64,000 bases of DNA from Polaromonas sp. JS666 (GTDB lineage Bacteria; Pseudomonadota; Gammaproteobacteria; Burkholderiales; Burkholderiaceae_C). Each line of letters starts with the position of its first letter. Within the stretch, counting starts at the first letter, position 1. The stretch covers positions 682,001-746,000 of the forward strand of contig NZ_FNHX01000001.1 in NCBI RefSeq assembly GCF_900103405.1, read 5' to 3'. Below the pieces are notes generated by a model, which was not told the DNA's origin, did not search any database, and saw only the letters and a program-made list of their open reading frames with translations. A program made the position numbers and the translations under genes. Shown here piece by piece: positions 26,894-37,635 of the stretch.

Positions 26894-28191
26894 TCCTGCC
26901 GCCCAGCCTGCTCGACGAGCGCCAGCAGATCGGGCAGGCAGCGGGTGGCGAGATCAAAGCGCGCCACCACGGCTTGGCGCGCCGCCTGCCCCAGGTGCGC
27001 ATGAGCGGCCGGATCGGCCAGAACGGCCGCCACGGTTTCGGCCAATGCCCGCACGTCAAAAAAATCAAACAGCAGGCCGTTGACCTCGTGCTCCATGACC
27101 TCCTCGACAGGCGCGGTACGGCTGGCGACCACCACACAGCCCGCGCTCATGGCCTCCAGGCAGCTCCATGAAAGCACAAAGGGATATGTGAGGTACACAT
27201 GGCAGCGCGACACCTGTACTAGCTGAAGGTAGCGGGCATAAGGCAGTGTCCCGACAAAATGCACGCGGTCCATCGGTAACTGCCCGCCGACTTCCTTGAG
27301 CAGGACCTCGCGCCATGTTCCGCCGCCAGCAGGTTTGGTGCCGTAGCTCACCTCGTCGCCACCCACCAGCACACAATGCGCATGCGGCCGGGCTTTCAGG
27401 ATGGCCGGCAAAGCCCGCATGAAAATATGGAAGCCGCGGTAAGGCTCCAGGTTGCGGCTGATAAAAGTCAGGACTTCATCGCCGGGCTTGAACTCCAGGC
27501 CTTTGCCGGCCGGGGAAAACCGGGCGCCAGGATCGGGCTTGGCCACGTTGGTGTCTATGCCGTCGTGGATGACCCGGACTTTGCTGCGGTATTCATCCGG
27601 CACCTGCCGGCGCTGCCACTCGGTGGGCGCGTACGCGGTATCCGCCGTGCTCAAGGCATGCAGCAGCGTGGTGTTCTTCAAGCGCAAGGCGCAATGCGCC
27701 AACAGGCTTTCACGGTAAAACTCCGGGTCGAACCCATAATCGCGGCCCTGCGCACAATAGTAGAACTCGGAAAACACCATGAGCCTGGCGCCCGGCCAGA
27801 CATCCTTGCAGAAAAGCGCTTCGCCCCAGCCGGGATGCGCCACGATGAGGTCGGGACTGAACCCCTGATCGGCAAGCCCTTGCATGGCCTGTGCGCATAC
27901 CTGGCCGTGCAAGGCCTTGACCTCAAAATTGCGGACCAACGCCAGCTGGCTAGGTGCCTTGAAGGTGGGAAGTTGATAGCGCAAGAGCTGCACACCTTCC
28001 ACCGGTCGCGGCGTGATGCCCAGCGCCAGCACCTCGTGCCCCTGTGCCGCCAGGGCCTTGGCCACATGGACAAACTGCCCCGGGAAGTTCTGGTGGATAA
28101 ACAGGTAACGGCGGCGCGGCGCCTGGGATGGTTCACAGGGTGCGGTGCCGGCACTTTCCAAAATGGGCGTCTTGGGCTTCATAAGGTCCAT
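26878..28191 (-). CDS. GT4-type glycosyltransferase
   Basis: A 437-residue GT-B glycosyltransferase. The N-terminal RYLFIHQNFPGQFVHVAKALAAQGHEV is the acceptor-domain start of a GT4 subgroup. The C-terminal donor domain has ISRNLEPYRGFHIFMRALP, CVLVGGDEVSYG and SWSCLEAMSAGCVVVASRTAPVEEVM, with the conserved Glu of the E-x7-E region. It probably transfers a sugar from a nucleotide donor onto a polysaccharide or lipid. Start is uncertain: ATG 28191 or 28182. The gene is isolated from other polysaccharide genes. A perfect hairpin lies just upstream. Confidence 0.87.
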   Translation of the reverse strand: MDLMKPKTPILESAGTAPCEPSQAPRRRYLFIHQNFPGQFVHVAKALAAQGHEVLALGITPRPVEGVQLLRYQLPTFKAPSQLALVRNFEVKALHGQVCAQAMQGLADQGFSPDLIVAHPGWGEALFCKDVWPGARLMVFSEFYYCAQGRDYGFDPEFYRESLLAHCALRLKNTTLLHALSTADTAYAPTEWQRRQVPDEYRSKVRVIHDGIDTNVAKPDPGARFSPAGKGLEFKPGDEVLTFISRNLEPYRGFHIFMRALPAILKARPHAHCVLVGGDEVSYGTKPAGGGTWREVLLKEVGGQLPMDRVHFVGTLPYARYLQLVQVSRCHVYLTYPFVLSWSCLEAMSAGCVVVASRTAPVEEVMEHEVNGLLFDFFDVRALAETVAAVLADPAAHAHLGQAARQAVVARFDLATRCLPDLLALVEQAGRQDQASV

Positions 28192-28200
28192 CGCGGTGAG

Positions 28201-28219
28201 GGCTTTCCACCGGAAAGCC
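28201..28219 (-). promoter_or_regulatory. Leader hairpin before glycosyltransferase
   Basis: GGCTTTCC-ACC-GGAAAGCC is a perfect 8-base stem only about ten bases upstream of the glycosyltransferase start on the minus strand. It encloses the only purine-rich stretch (GGAAAG) near the start and could limit ribosome access. No experimental support. Confidence 0.25.
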
Positions 28220-28419
28220 GGGTTATTGCATGCGGCACGACGGGTATGAAAACCCCGCTCAAGCCTTGAACAACCCACTCTAGGCATCGAACATTTAGAA
28301 ACAACTCGCAGGCGAGCCTGCGTACGGAGGAGCCCGCTTGGCCTCCACAGGTGGTTAGACTGCCAGCCGGTACCAGGCAAACACCTGCGACGCCCGTCGC
28401 TCAAGCCCAGGCATCAACC

Positions 28420-28851
28420 ATGCACACCTTTCGCACCTCCAGCCATTTCCACAAACTGCTGCTCGTCCTGACAGCGGCCTACTTCCTCACCAGCCTGGGC
28501 CACTTCAGCCACAACGCCGAATTCATCTGCGAATACCCGAACCTACCGGCCTGGCTCACCCGCGCGCAGGTCTATGCGGTGTGGGCCGCCATTACCTCCG
28601 TGGGCGCGCTAGGCTTGCTGTTGATGCGCAGGAGATTCATGGCCACAGGTCTGCTGCTGGTGGCCGTGTACGCGGCGATGGGTTTTGACGGTCTGGGCCA
28701 CTATGCGGTGGCGCCTATAGCACTGCATCCCTTGATGGCCAATGTCACGATTCTTTCGGAGGTAGCTGCCGCCTCGCTATTGCTGCCGGTGGCGCTGTGG
28801 CTGCTGGCATCACATATGCTCCGCAATAAAGTGCGGATTCAACAGCCATGA
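28420..28851 (+). CDS. Small integral membrane protein, unknown function
   Basis: A 143-residue hydrophobic protein from ATG 28420. Four membrane segments can be read (about residues 12-30, 48-68, 74-95 and 108-130), joined by short polar loops, with a Cys in FICEYPNLP. No enzymatic motif was recognised. The upstream 69 bases of open frame lack a ribosome-binding site, so this start is preferred. It has no evident operon partner: the glycosyltransferase is divergent and the next gene is 72 bases away. Confidence 0.7.
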   Translation: MHTFRTSSHFHKLLLVLTAAYFLTSLGHFSHNAEFICEYPNLPAWLTRAQVYAVWAAITSVGALGLLLMRRRFMATGLLLVAVYAAMGFDGLGHYAVAPIALHPLMANVTILSEVAAASLLLPVALWLLASHMLRNKVRIQQP

Positions 28852-28923
28852 CTTCACAGATCGTTTTTGTAGATGTGGATGATTGTTTTGAAGGTTGTCT
28901 GCCAAAACCTGCAGCGTATGTAG

Positions 28924-29478
28924 ATGACCGGCTCGTGCATCAATGACGGTTTTGCCAGCATCTTTATCCATCACAGGCTGAAAGTGCTTAAGCGAACAGT
29001 CGACCCTGCAAACGCGTCGGCCGAAGAGGCGCCTTTCGGTAAGCGGCAAGCCGTACGGCATCGGATCGACAGCGCCCTCCTGGGCTGCGTTTTCCTCCTT
29101 GTCGTCCCCGCGGCACTTCTTGGCCCCATCGTCTTTGGCGGCCTTTCCCTGCAAGCGCTCCCAAGGTGGGCAATACTTACGTCAATCGCCAGCGCCGTCC
29201 TTGGTGCATGGCATTTGGCAACCTCGGCATTTGCGCTGGAGGAAGACCTGGCGTCCATCACCACCTATTTCCAGGCGCAGGATGCAGCACCCATCGTGCT
29301 GCCCTTTGCCCTCTACATCGGCACAAGATCGATGTACCGTCGCTTCTTTACGCCTGCGTATGTCGCGCGGCAACGATGGCTGGCAAGGCGCGAGGCAAGG
29401 GAACGAATTGACATCCCGGTGGATGAAGTGCAGCCGCATGGGAAATCTTTCCCGGACACCATTCCAGCCGAGCCCTAG
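28924..29478 (+). CDS. Hypothetical membrane protein
   Basis: A 184-residue reading frame with two hydrophobic segments (about residues 52-75 and 82-103) followed by a polar, Arg-rich C-terminal half. A GTG at 28984 is an alternative start giving 164 residues. Codon use is plausible and no competing frame is better, but no family was recognised and no strong ribosome-binding site is visible. Base composition here is lower in GC than the flanks. Confidence 0.5.
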   Translation: MTGSCINDGFASIFIHHRLKVLKRTVDPANASAEEAPFGKRQAVRHRIDSALLGCVFLLVVPAALLGPIVFGGLSLQALPRWAILTSIASAVLGAWHLATSAFALEEDLASITTYFQAQDAAPIVLPFALYIGTRSMYRRFFTPAYVARQRWLARREARERIDIPVDEVQPHGKSFPDTIPAEP

Positions 29479-29536
29479 CTCCCTGGCCTTTGTTGCACCG
29501 CTCTCCCCGTTTTTCTCGGGATGCAGCCAGACCGCG

Positions 29537-30529
29537 TCATTGGTCAAGTGTCACCTTGGCGGTCCGGATATAACTGCCCCACCGGTCATATTCGCTGTTG
29601 TAGAAACGCTGGTAGGCCGCGGGTGACATCTGTTCGATCACCATCGTCATTTTTTTCATCACTTCCGCCACTTGCGGCTCGGCAATCGTGGCTGTGATGG
29701 CCGCGTTCAGCTTATTCACGATGTCCGTCGGCGTGCCCGAGGGCGCCAGGAATCCCAGCCAGGGGCCCATGTCGATTTCAACGCCAAATTCCTTGAGCAG
29801 GGGTGTGTCGGGAAAGCCCGGTAGCCGCTCGCGCGCGGTGATGGCCAGGATTCGAACCGTTCCGGCCTTGACGTGCTGATCGGCCACCAGCACGGGAACA
29901 ATGGAGCAATCCACCTGGTTGGCCAATTGCGCCTGCATCAGAGGCGCTGTACTGTTATAGGGTATATGCAGCAGGTTCACTTTGGACTTCTGCTTCAAGG
30001 CCTCCATGATGATCTGGCCTGAACTTCCCAGCCCCCAGGACCCGAATGTCAGCGGCTCTTTCGCCTCCTTGGCCGTCTGCAGAAACTGGGCGAAACTTCG
30101 AGCCGAGTTTGAAGCGTGGACAACAAGAGCCAGCGGCGTGAAGCCAATGGGTGCCACCGCCACGAATTCCTTCTTTGCGTCGTAAGGCGGCGTCTTCAGG
30201 ATGTGGGGTGCAATCGAATGAGAGTCCGCGGTTCCATAGACCAGCGTGTATCCATCGGGGGCGCTCCGGGCGGCGGCAAGGCTGCCTATGGTCCCGATGG
30301 CGCCGGGCTTGTTGTCGACAATGACAGGCTGTCCCAGTCGCTGCGCAAGCGAAGGCGCCATCGCCCTCACCAAGGCATCGCCGCCGCCTCCAGCCGCCCA
30401 CGGCATGATGATCTTGACCGGGCGCGAAGGATAGGCCTGCGCTTGGGCCAGGGCTGCCAGCGGTGTTGCCGCCGCTGCCAAGCCCCCGAGCCCGAACAGG
30501 GCTGCCCTGCGATTCATTTCGTTCTTCAT
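29537..30529 (-). CDS. Bug-family (TctC-type) substrate-binding protein
   Basis: A 330-residue periplasmic receptor. AAGGAG sits 7 bases before the ATG. The leader MKNEMNRRAALFGLGGLAAAATPLAALAQ has a twin-arginine-like RR and a signal cleavage site after ALAQ. Bug motifs are KIIMPWAAGGGGDALVRAMAPSL, VDNKPGAIGTIGSLAAA and HIPYNSTAPLMQAQLANQVDCS. It probably binds a carboxylate handled by the upstream hydrolase, with which it shares an operon (92-base gap). No TctAB membrane subunits are nearby. Confidence 0.92.
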   Translation of the reverse strand: MKNEMNRRAALFGLGGLAAAATPLAALAQAQAYPSRPVKIIMPWAAGGGGDALVRAMAPSLAQRLGQPVIVDNKPGAIGTIGSLAAARSAPDGYTLVYGTADSHSIAPHILKTPPYDAKKEFVAVAPIGFTPLALVVHASNSARSFAQFLQTAKEAKEPLTFGSWGLGSSGQIIMEALKQKSKVNLLHIPYNSTAPLMQAQLANQVDCSIVPVLVADQHVKAGTVRILAITARERLPGFPDTPLLKEFGVEIDMGPWLGFLAPSGTPTDIVNKLNAAITATIAEPQVAEVMKKMTMVIEQMSPAAYQRFYNSEYDRWGSYIRTAKVTLDQ

Positions 30530-30621
30530 GATGTCTCCTTGATAGGGCGCTGGTCAATGCCAGCTGGTTTTTCATAACGCGATTGAGATAGGGCGACGCA
30601 GTCCGTGTGCAGACGATCACC

Positions 30622-31575
30622 TCACAGTCCTTTGCTCTGCAGCCAACCAAACAGCACCTGTGCAATGTCATCGCTGTTGTCCTCGATCATGAGCATGTGC
30701 CCGTTGCCCTTGATGCCCAGGTCCGGAAGCCAGATGAAATCGGCTGCCAGGTAGTCGGCCAGTTTCTGGTCGATTGACCTGGGGTGGCGCGGGTCGTGCT
30801 CACCGGTGACGACCAGGAGCGGCCTTTGGGCGACCACCGATGGTTCACGGATGGCCAAGCCTTGGCCGCCGATGTTGAATCGCTCGTTCAGGACATTCGG
30901 GCTCTCGGCAACCACTGTCGCCGCATAGGCATCAAAAGCGGCTTGGGGGAAGCGAGGCGCATTGGCCCAAAAATCCCGAATGAAGGCCCGATGAGCCACG
31001 ACGGGACTGTCCCGTGGTGCATACACCGGGCAGCCAGCCTCTTTGTCCTGCGCCAGCGATCCCACCAGCGCCGGATCGTCAGGCAGTACATCGACCAGAT
31101 TGGCCGGCGCCCCCGGCGCGACGCCGATCACCGCACCCACTTTGTCCGGCAGTGTTTCGGCCATCCACCACGCCGGCGGACCGCCCGCCGAATGGGCGAT
31201 GACAATCGCCGGCCCTACCGCTTCAAGCAGCGTCCCGAGGGCAGCGGCGATGTCCAGCGTTGTCAGTTGAACGATGTTCCCGGCACCCGGTGAATACCCG
31301 TGGCAAGGCCAATCCGGCACGTAGACCTCATGCCCACGTGCGGCAAACAGCCAAGCCCAGCCGTCCCTGCCGTCGGGCGTTTGCAGGTAGCCCTCACCGG
31401 TGTGGAAGCCTCCGTGAATCATGACAACCGGCAACCGCCTGCACGCATTCGGCACGGCAGGCACATGGGCGACGTGGATAGGATGGCTCGCCGTACCCAG
31501 CCGCAGGCCCATGGGTTCCGCCCTGGTGTTTCGCGTCTCGGCAATGGCTGGGCAAAAGGACATGTGCGCTTTCAT
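30622..31575 (-). CDS. Alpha/beta hydrolase
   Basis: A 317-residue alpha/beta-fold hydrolase. The oxyanion-hole VMIHGGFHTG lies at residues 51-60, the nucleophile Ser129 in AHSAGG, the probable acid Asp in VTGEHDPRHP and the catalytic His in KGNGHMLMIEDN near the end. A substrate ester or lactone is likely. It is transcribed away from the MarR gene and its start lies 53 bases from a 32-base perfect palindrome, so it is the probable main target of that regulator. The Bug receptor follows in the same direction. Confidence 0.88.
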   Translation of the reverse strand: MKAHMSFCPAIAETRNTRAEPMGLRLGTASHPIHVAHVPAVPNACRRLPVVMIHGGFHTGEGYLQTPDGRDGWAWLFAARGHEVYVPDWPCHGYSPGAGNIVQLTTLDIAAALGTLLEAVGPAIVIAHSAGGPPAWWMAETLPDKVGAVIGVAPGAPANLVDVLPDDPALVGSLAQDKEAGCPVYAPRDSPVVAHRAFIRDFWANAPRFPQAAFDAYAATVVAESPNVLNERFNIGGQGLAIREPSVVAQRPLLVVTGEHDPRHPRSIDQKLADYLAADFIWLPDLGIKGNGHMLMIEDNSDDIAQVLFGWLQSKGL

Positions 31576-31627
31576 CAAACAATTAACCAGAGAGCGAAGG
31601 CCGCGATTTGGTTTGATGCGAGTCTAA

Positions 31628-31659
31628 TCCCAATTGGTTCCATATGGAACCAATTGGGA
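31628..31659. promoter_or_regulatory. 32-base perfect palindrome, probable MarR operator
   Basis: The half-site TCCCAATTGGTTCCAT is repeated in perfect inverted form with no spacer, centred between 31643 and 31644. It lies in the divergent region between the hydrolase (53 bases away) and marR. A partial copy, ATTGGTACCAT, occurs at 31732-31742 nearer marR. MarR dimers bind palindromes of roughly this size, so repression of both genes is likely. Confidence 0.7.
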
Positions 31660-31803
31660 CATGGTATTTTCCCTAGCCGGTGTCGATGGTGCCCACCCCG
31701 GCTTCCGGCACCCTGGCATCGCCTGGCTTCGATTGGTACCATTTACAACTTACAAGGCAAACCAGGCCTTTGTCGCTCCACAGACACATCCATCAAACCA
31801 AAA

Positions 31804-32283
31804 ATGACCCGCCACCAACCCTTGAGCGACATCCTTCATGATGTTTCGATCCCCTATGCCTACAAGCTGGGGTACATGATCAACAACTACCGTGAGCCCT
31901 CGTTTCGATCCATCGAGCTCAAGTACGGCCTGACCCGTCCGGAGATACTGTCGCTCATCCTTCTCCACTACAGAGACGGTGTCTCGGCATCGGACATCTG
32001 CGACTTCTCGGGACACCTCAAGAACAACATCAGCAGGGCCATCACCGCGCTGGAGAACAAGGGACTGGTCCGCCGCGAAACCAGCAAGGAAGACCAGCGC
32101 CGCCAGGTGATCTACATCACAGCCAGCGGCCGTCGGATGCACAACAAATTCATGCCGGGCCTGGTGGAGCGGGAAAAGGTCATGATGGAATGCCTGTCCT
32201 GCAGCGAGCAAGAGCAACTCAAGCACCTGCTGACCAAGCTCTGTGCGCATGCACCGGCCTGGAGGGATGAGGAACACGTGTGA
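31804..32283 (+). CDS. MarR-family transcriptional regulator
   Basis: A 159-residue winged-helix regulator from ATG 31804. The helix-turn-helix is GVSASDICDFSGHLKNNISRAITALENKGLVRRE (about residues 60-95), followed by the DQRRQVIYITASGRRM wing, which carries the conserved D-x-R. It is divergent from an alpha/beta hydrolase and Bug receptor operon, separated by a perfect palindrome. A typical ligand-relieved repressor whose ligand may be the ester or acid handled by that operon. The open frame extends upstream, but through the operator, so the later start is chosen. Confidence 0.92.
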   Translation: MTRHQPLSDILHDVSIPYAYKLGYMINNYREPSFRSIELKYGLTRPEILSLILLHYRDGVSASDICDFSGHLKNNISRAITALENKGLVRRETSKEDQRRQVIYITASGRRMHNKFMPGLVEREKVMMECLSCSEQEQLKHLLTKLCAHAPAWRDEEHV

Positions 32284-32360
32284 AACGGCCGGAAAAACCA
32301 GGGGCATGTGGCAACACTTCGCACACCTGCTCGCAATCCAGCATGCAGTAAGCTCCCGTC

Positions 32361-32957
32361 ATGAACCATCCCCTGCGCTGCCAATGCGGCACCCTACGCG
32401 GCCACGTCAGCCACACCGAATCCGTATGCCGCGGCGTTTGCTACTGCAAAGACTGCCAGGCTTATGCGCACTTCCTGGGCAAGGCGGACGAAATTCTCGA
32501 TGAGATGGGTGGCTCGGACGTGGTCGCCACGCTTCCCCAGCATGTCACTTTCACGCAAGGTGTGGAGAGGCTGAGCTGTATGTCGCTGAGCGACAAAGGC
32601 ATGCTGCGCTGGTATGCGAGCTGCTGCAACACGCCCATCGGCAACACCTCGCGCGACTTCAAGGTCTCGCATGTCGGCTTGCTGCACAACTGCCTGCGGG
32701 ATTCTTCGACCAGCCTGGACAGCGCTTTCGGTCCGGTGCGCATGCGGGTCGGCATGAAGAGTGCCAAGGGCACACCCAAGGCCATGGCGCTCAGCACCAC
32801 GGTGGCCATCCTCCAGTTCATGGCCAGGCTGCTGCGCGCCAGGCTGGATGGCAGCTACACGAAAACGCCCTTCTTTGACCCGGAGACGGGAACGCCACGG
32901 GTATCGCCCAAAGTGCTCACGCCCGATGAGCGCGCCCGCCTGATGACGGCCGCTTAA
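32361..32957 (+). CDS. DUF6151 family protein (GFA-like zinc-binding)
   Basis: A 198-residue protein beginning MNHPLRCQCGTLRGHV, with VCYCKDCQAYAHFL, GGSDVVATLPQHVTF and LRWYASCCNTPIGNT. The spaced Cys residues (CxC, CxxC and CC) resemble the glutathione-dependent formaldehyde-activating (GFA) zinc fold, and the overall pattern is that of DUF6151. Biochemical role unknown. Its stop codon ends on the first base of a 269-base inverted-repeat element. Confidence 0.82.
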   Translation: MNHPLRCQCGTLRGHVSHTESVCRGVCYCKDCQAYAHFLGKADEILDEMGGSDVVATLPQHVTFTQGVERLSCMSLSDKGMLRWYASCCNTPIGNTSRDFKVSHVGLLHNCLRDSSTSLDSAFGPVRMRVGMKSAKGTPKAMALSTTVAILQFMARLLRARLDGSYTKTPFFDPETGTPRVSPKVLTPDERARLMTAA

Positions 32958-33223
32958 GAACCTGTTCACGGTCTAAACGGGATCGCGTTGGGGTGCAATC
33001 GGGATGAGTGGGCCGACCGGGCACGCCGCATGGGCTAATGCCCATGCAAGGGCCTGGGTGGCTCAATCGCCCGAGTTCACCCCAACCCGGAGGGCAAGCG
33101 CCTTCTCGGGCGGTCTGCGGCGTTGCGGCGCTAGCCCATAGATGAACTATGGGCGTCGCACCACGCCTTGCATCCCATCCCGAGAAGGTGCTTGCGCGGC
33201 CCCGTTTAGACCGTGAACAGGTT

Positions 33224-33225
<2 letters not shown>
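32957..33225. repeat. 269-base structured inverted-repeat element
   Basis: The ends (32957-32981 and 33201-33225) are perfect 25-base inverted repeats starting AGAACCTGTTCACGG. Inside are a 16-of-17 stem (33094-33110 with 33179-33195) and a perfect 8-base hairpin GCCCATAG-ATGAA-CTATGGGC (33134-33154). It fills the space between two convergent genes, touching both stop codons. No ORF inside is credible. It may be a non-autonomous mobile repeat or a bidirectional terminator. Confidence 0.8.
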
Positions 33226-34555
<1,330 letters not shown>

Positions 34556-34648
34556 GGCGTTTTGTCCCTGTGGAGCTTGTTGTTCTGCAAATGTGGGGCT
34601 ATTTTAGGCGGGCTCGCCCTGCCCGCCTGTCAGCCAAAAGCTGAAGAA

Positions 34649-35506
34649 TCAGGTGGCAGCCGTCCAGACTTTCAAGGCCTGCACGGTTTCCTTGACGTCG
34701 TGCACACGCACGATGCGCGCGCCGCGGTCCACGGCCAGCAGGGCCGCCGCGACGCTGGGCACCATGCGGTCGGCCACATCGAGCTGGGCCACGGCGGCCA
34801 GCGAGGTGCTGGTGACGGCGGCCAGTGACGACTTGCGCGACCAGGCCGCCAGCAGCGGGTAGCCGACGGCGAGGAATTCCTGCTGGCGCGCCAGCAGCGC
34901 GAAGTTCTGCGCCACGGTCTTGCCGAAGCCTATACCCACGTCGAGCACAATGCGGGGCCTGGCGACTCCGGCGGCCAGCAGGCCGGCCGCGGCGGCTTCG
35001 AGGAAGTCGCGCACCTGCGGCACCACATCGCCCTCCATGGGCGCGACTTGCATGGTCTGCGGCTCGCGGTGCATGTGCATGAGGCAGACGCCGCAATTGG
35101 GGTGCGCGGCCACCACTTCGGCCGCGCCGGGTTTGCGCAAGGCCCAGATGTCGTTGATGACGTCGGCGCCCAGGTCCAGCACGGCCTGCATGACCTCGGG
35201 TTTGTAGGTGTCCACGGACAGCGGCACGCCCAGCGTGGCCGCATGGCGCACCACGGGCAGCACGCGCGCGAGTTCTTCCTCCAGCGGCACGGGCGGTGCG
35301 CCGGGGCGCGTGGACTCACCGCCTATGTCCAGCAGCTCGGCGCCGTCCTTGAGCAGTTTTTCGCAATGGGCGAACACGCCGGCAAAACCGCTGCCTTCGC
35401 TGAAGTACTTGCCGCCGTCAGAAAAGGAGTCGGGCGTGACGTTGACGATGCCCATGACGCGGGGCCTGGCGAGGTCGATTTGGAAGCGGGAGGTTTGCCA
35501 GATCAT
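34649..35506 (-). CDS. folP: Dihydropteroate synthase
   Basis: A 285-residue TIM-barrel enzyme that joins pABA to the pterin pyrophosphate in folate synthesis and is the sulfonamide target. Signatures are MGIVNVTPDSFSDGGKYF near residue 18, LDIGGESTRPGAPPVPLEEE, VDTYKPEVMQAVLDLGADVINDI and the C-terminal RVHDVKETVQALKV. It lies between ftsH and glmM, the usual betaproteobacterial order, with an intrinsic terminator separating it from ftsH. Confidence 0.97.
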   Translation of the reverse strand: MIWQTSRFQIDLARPRVMGIVNVTPDSFSDGGKYFSEGSGFAGVFAHCEKLLKDGAELLDIGGESTRPGAPPVPLEEELARVLPVVRHAATLGVPLSVDTYKPEVMQAVLDLGADVINDIWALRKPGAAEVVAAHPNCGVCLMHMHREPQTMQVAPMEGDVVPQVRDFLEAAAAGLLAAGVARPRIVLDVGIGFGKTVAQNFALLARQQEFLAVGYPLLAAWSRKSSLAAVTSTSLAAVAQLDVADRMVPSVAAALLAVDRGARIVRVHDVKETVQALKVWTAAT

Positions 35507-35520
35507 GGTGTGTCCTCGGA

Positions 35521-35548
35521 AATAAAAAACCGGGGACTGGCCCCGGTT
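35521..35548 (-). terminator. Rho-independent terminator after ftsH
   Basis: Read on the minus strand, AACCGGGG-CCAGT-CCCCGGTT is a perfect 8-base stem followed by TTTTATT. It falls between the ftsH stop and the folP start, so folP is either expressed by read-through or has its own promoter in the short gap. Confidence 0.8.
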
Positions 35549-35590
35549 GTGTTGACTGCCCGGCAGTCACCTTGTGTTCATCACGCGGCT

Positions 35591-37513
35591 TCAGGCCACG
35601 GTGGGCGCCGGGTCGGTGCTGACGGCCGGCGTGCCGCCCGAGGGGCCGCCGCCACCGCCGACGGAAGAGTTGCGCGGCGTCCAGTCCTTGGGCGGGCGCG
35701 GCTCCTTGCCGGCCATGATGTCGTCGAGCTGGTCGCCGTCTATGGTTTCCCATTCGAGCAAGGCCTTGGCCATGGCGTGCATCTTGTCCTGGTTCTCTTC
35801 GATCAGCCTGCGCGCCAGGGCGTATTGCTGGTCGATGATGCGGCGCACTTCGCCGTCGACCTTTTGCAGGGTCGACTCGCTCATATTGTTGGTCTTGGTG
35901 ACCGAGCGGCCCAGGAAGACTTCGCCTTCGTTCTCGGCGTAGACCATCGGGCCCAGGGCTTCCGTCATGCCGTAGCGCGTGACCATGTCGCGGGCCAGCG
36001 CGGTGGCGCGCTCAAAGTCGTTGCTGGCACCGGTCGTCATCTGGTTCATGAAGACTTCCTCGGCGATGCGGCCGCCGAACAGCATGCTGATCTGGCTCAG
36101 CATGTACTCGCGGTCGTAGCTGTAACGGTCCTGCGCGGGCAGGCTCATGGTCACGCCCAGCGCGCGGCCGCGCGGAATGATGGTGACCTTGTGGACCGGG
36201 TCGCACTTGGGCAGCATCTTGCCGAGCAGCGCGTGGCCGGACTCGTGGTAGGCCGTGTTGCGGCGCTCTTCCTCGGGCATGACCATGCTCTTGCGCTCGG
36301 GGCCCATGAGGATCTTGTCCTTGGCTTTTTCGAAGTCCTGCATCTCGACGGTGCGCGCATTGCGGCGCGCGGCCATCAGGGCGGCTTCGTTGCAGAGGTT
36401 GGCGAGGTCGGCGCCGGACATGCCGGGCGTGCCGCGCGCGATCACGCTGGCGTTCACGTCCTGGCCCAGCGGGACCTTGCGCATGTGCACATTGAGGATC
36501 TGCTCGCGGCCGCGGATGTCGGGCAGCGTCACATAAACCTGGCGGTCGAAGCGGCCGGGGCGCAGCAAGGCGGCGTCCAGGATGTCGGGGCGGTTGGTGG
36601 CGGCCACCACGATCACGCCGACATTGGTTTCAAAGCCGTCCATCTCGACCAGCATCTGGTTCAGGGTCTGCTCGCGTTCGTCGTTGCCGCCGCCCAGGCC
36701 GGCGCCGCGCTGGCGGCCGACTGCGTCGATTTCATCGATGAAGATGATGCAGGGGGCGTTTTTCTTGGCGTTCTCGAACATGTCGCGCACGCGGGCCGCG
36801 CCCACGCCGACGAACATTTCAACGAAGTCGGAGCCGGAAATCGAGAAGAAAGGCACTTTGGCCTCGCCGGCGATGCCCTTGGCCAGCAGCGTCTTGCCGG
36901 TGCCCGGGGGGCCGACCAGCAGCAGGCCGCGCGGAATGCGGCCGCCCAGCTTCTGGAATTTCTGCGGGTCTTTCAGGAAGTCGACAACTTCCTTGACTTC
37001 TTCCTTGGCCTCGTCGCAGCCCGCGACGTCGGCGAAAGTGACCGGGTTGGTGGACTCGTCCAGCATGCGCGCCTTGGACTTGCCGAAGCTGAAAGCCCCG
37101 CCCTTGCCGCCACCCTGCATCTGCCGCATGAAGTAGATCCACACGCCTATCAGCAGCAGCATGGGGCCCCAGCTGATCAGCAGCGAGGTGAGGAGAGAGG
37201 TTTCTTCGCGGGGCTTGACGTCGAACTTGACGTCGTTGGCGATCAGGTCGCCGACCAGGCCGCGGTCCAGGTAGGTGGCCGTGGTGCGGACCTTGCGGTC
37301 GTCCACGGTGGTGGCCGAGATCTCGGTGCCGCCCTGGCCTTCGGCGATGGTCGCCTGCTTGATGCGCTTGCCGCGCACTTCTTCCAGGAACTCGGAGTAA
37401 CCCAGGTAGTTGGAACCGGCGCCGCCACGTGTATCAAATTGCTTGAATACGGTGAACAGCACCATGGCGATCACCAGCCAGATTGCAATTTTGGAAAACC
37501 ACTGATTGTTCAA
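35591..37513 (-). CDS. ftsH: ATP-dependent zinc metalloprotease FtsH
   Basis: A 640-residue membrane AAA+ protease that degrades misfolded membrane proteins and selected cytosolic regulators. Membrane segments are near residues 7-24 and 108-128, Walker A GPPGTGKT at 201-208, Walker [10 protein letters not shown] near 265, and the zinc site HESGH at 423-427. It starts at a TTG codon (TTGAACAAT) with GGAG seven bases upstream. The [11 protein letters not shown]-terminus matches FtsH of related bacteria, and no ATG fits. Part of the rlmE-ftsH cluster. Confidence 0.97.
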   Translation of the reverse strand: MNNQWFSKIAIWLVIAMVLFTVFKQFDTRGGAGSNYLGYSEFLEEVRGKRIKQATIAEGQGGTEISATTVDDRKVRTTATYLDRGLVGDLIANDVKFDVKPREETSLLTSLLISWGPMLLLIGVWIYFMRQMQGGGKGGAFSFGKSKARMLDESTNPVTFADVAGCDEAKEEVKEVVDFLKDPQKFQKLGGRIPRGLLLVGPPGTGKTLLAKGIAGEAKVPFFSISGSDFVEMFVGVGAARVRDMFENAKKNAPCIIFIDEIDAVGRQRGAGLGGGNDEREQTLNQMLVEMDGFETNVGVIVVAATNRPDILDAALLRPGRFDRQVYVTLPDIRGREQILNVHMRKVPLGQDVNASVIARGTPGMSGADLANLCNEAALMAARRNARTVEMQDFEKAKDKILMGPERKSMVMPEEERRNTAYHESGHALLGKMLPKCDPVHKVTIIPRGRALGVTMSLPAQDRYSYDREYMLSQISMLFGGRIAEEVFMNQMTTGASNDFERATALARDMVTRYGMTEALGPMVYAENEGEVFLGRSVTKTNNMSESTLQKVDGEVRRIIDQQYALARRLIEENQDKMHAMAKALLEWETIDGDQLDDIMAGKEPRPPKDWTPRNSSVGGGGGPSGGTPAVSTDPAPTVA

Positions 37514-37635
37514 GGACTACTCCGGTGTAAGAACAAAAGTCACATGCGCCTGATTTTAGGCCTTTCAAGGGCCAAAACAGCTTAACCCGGTCCCGGCCCC
37601 TGGTTTAAAGCGGGATTAAGGGAAAGTCCGTGGCT

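Noticed and set aside
31300..31803. 168-residue N-terminal extension of the MarR protein
   Set aside because: Runs antisense to the alpha/beta hydrolase and through the palindromic operator; the conserved MarR sequence begins at 31804.
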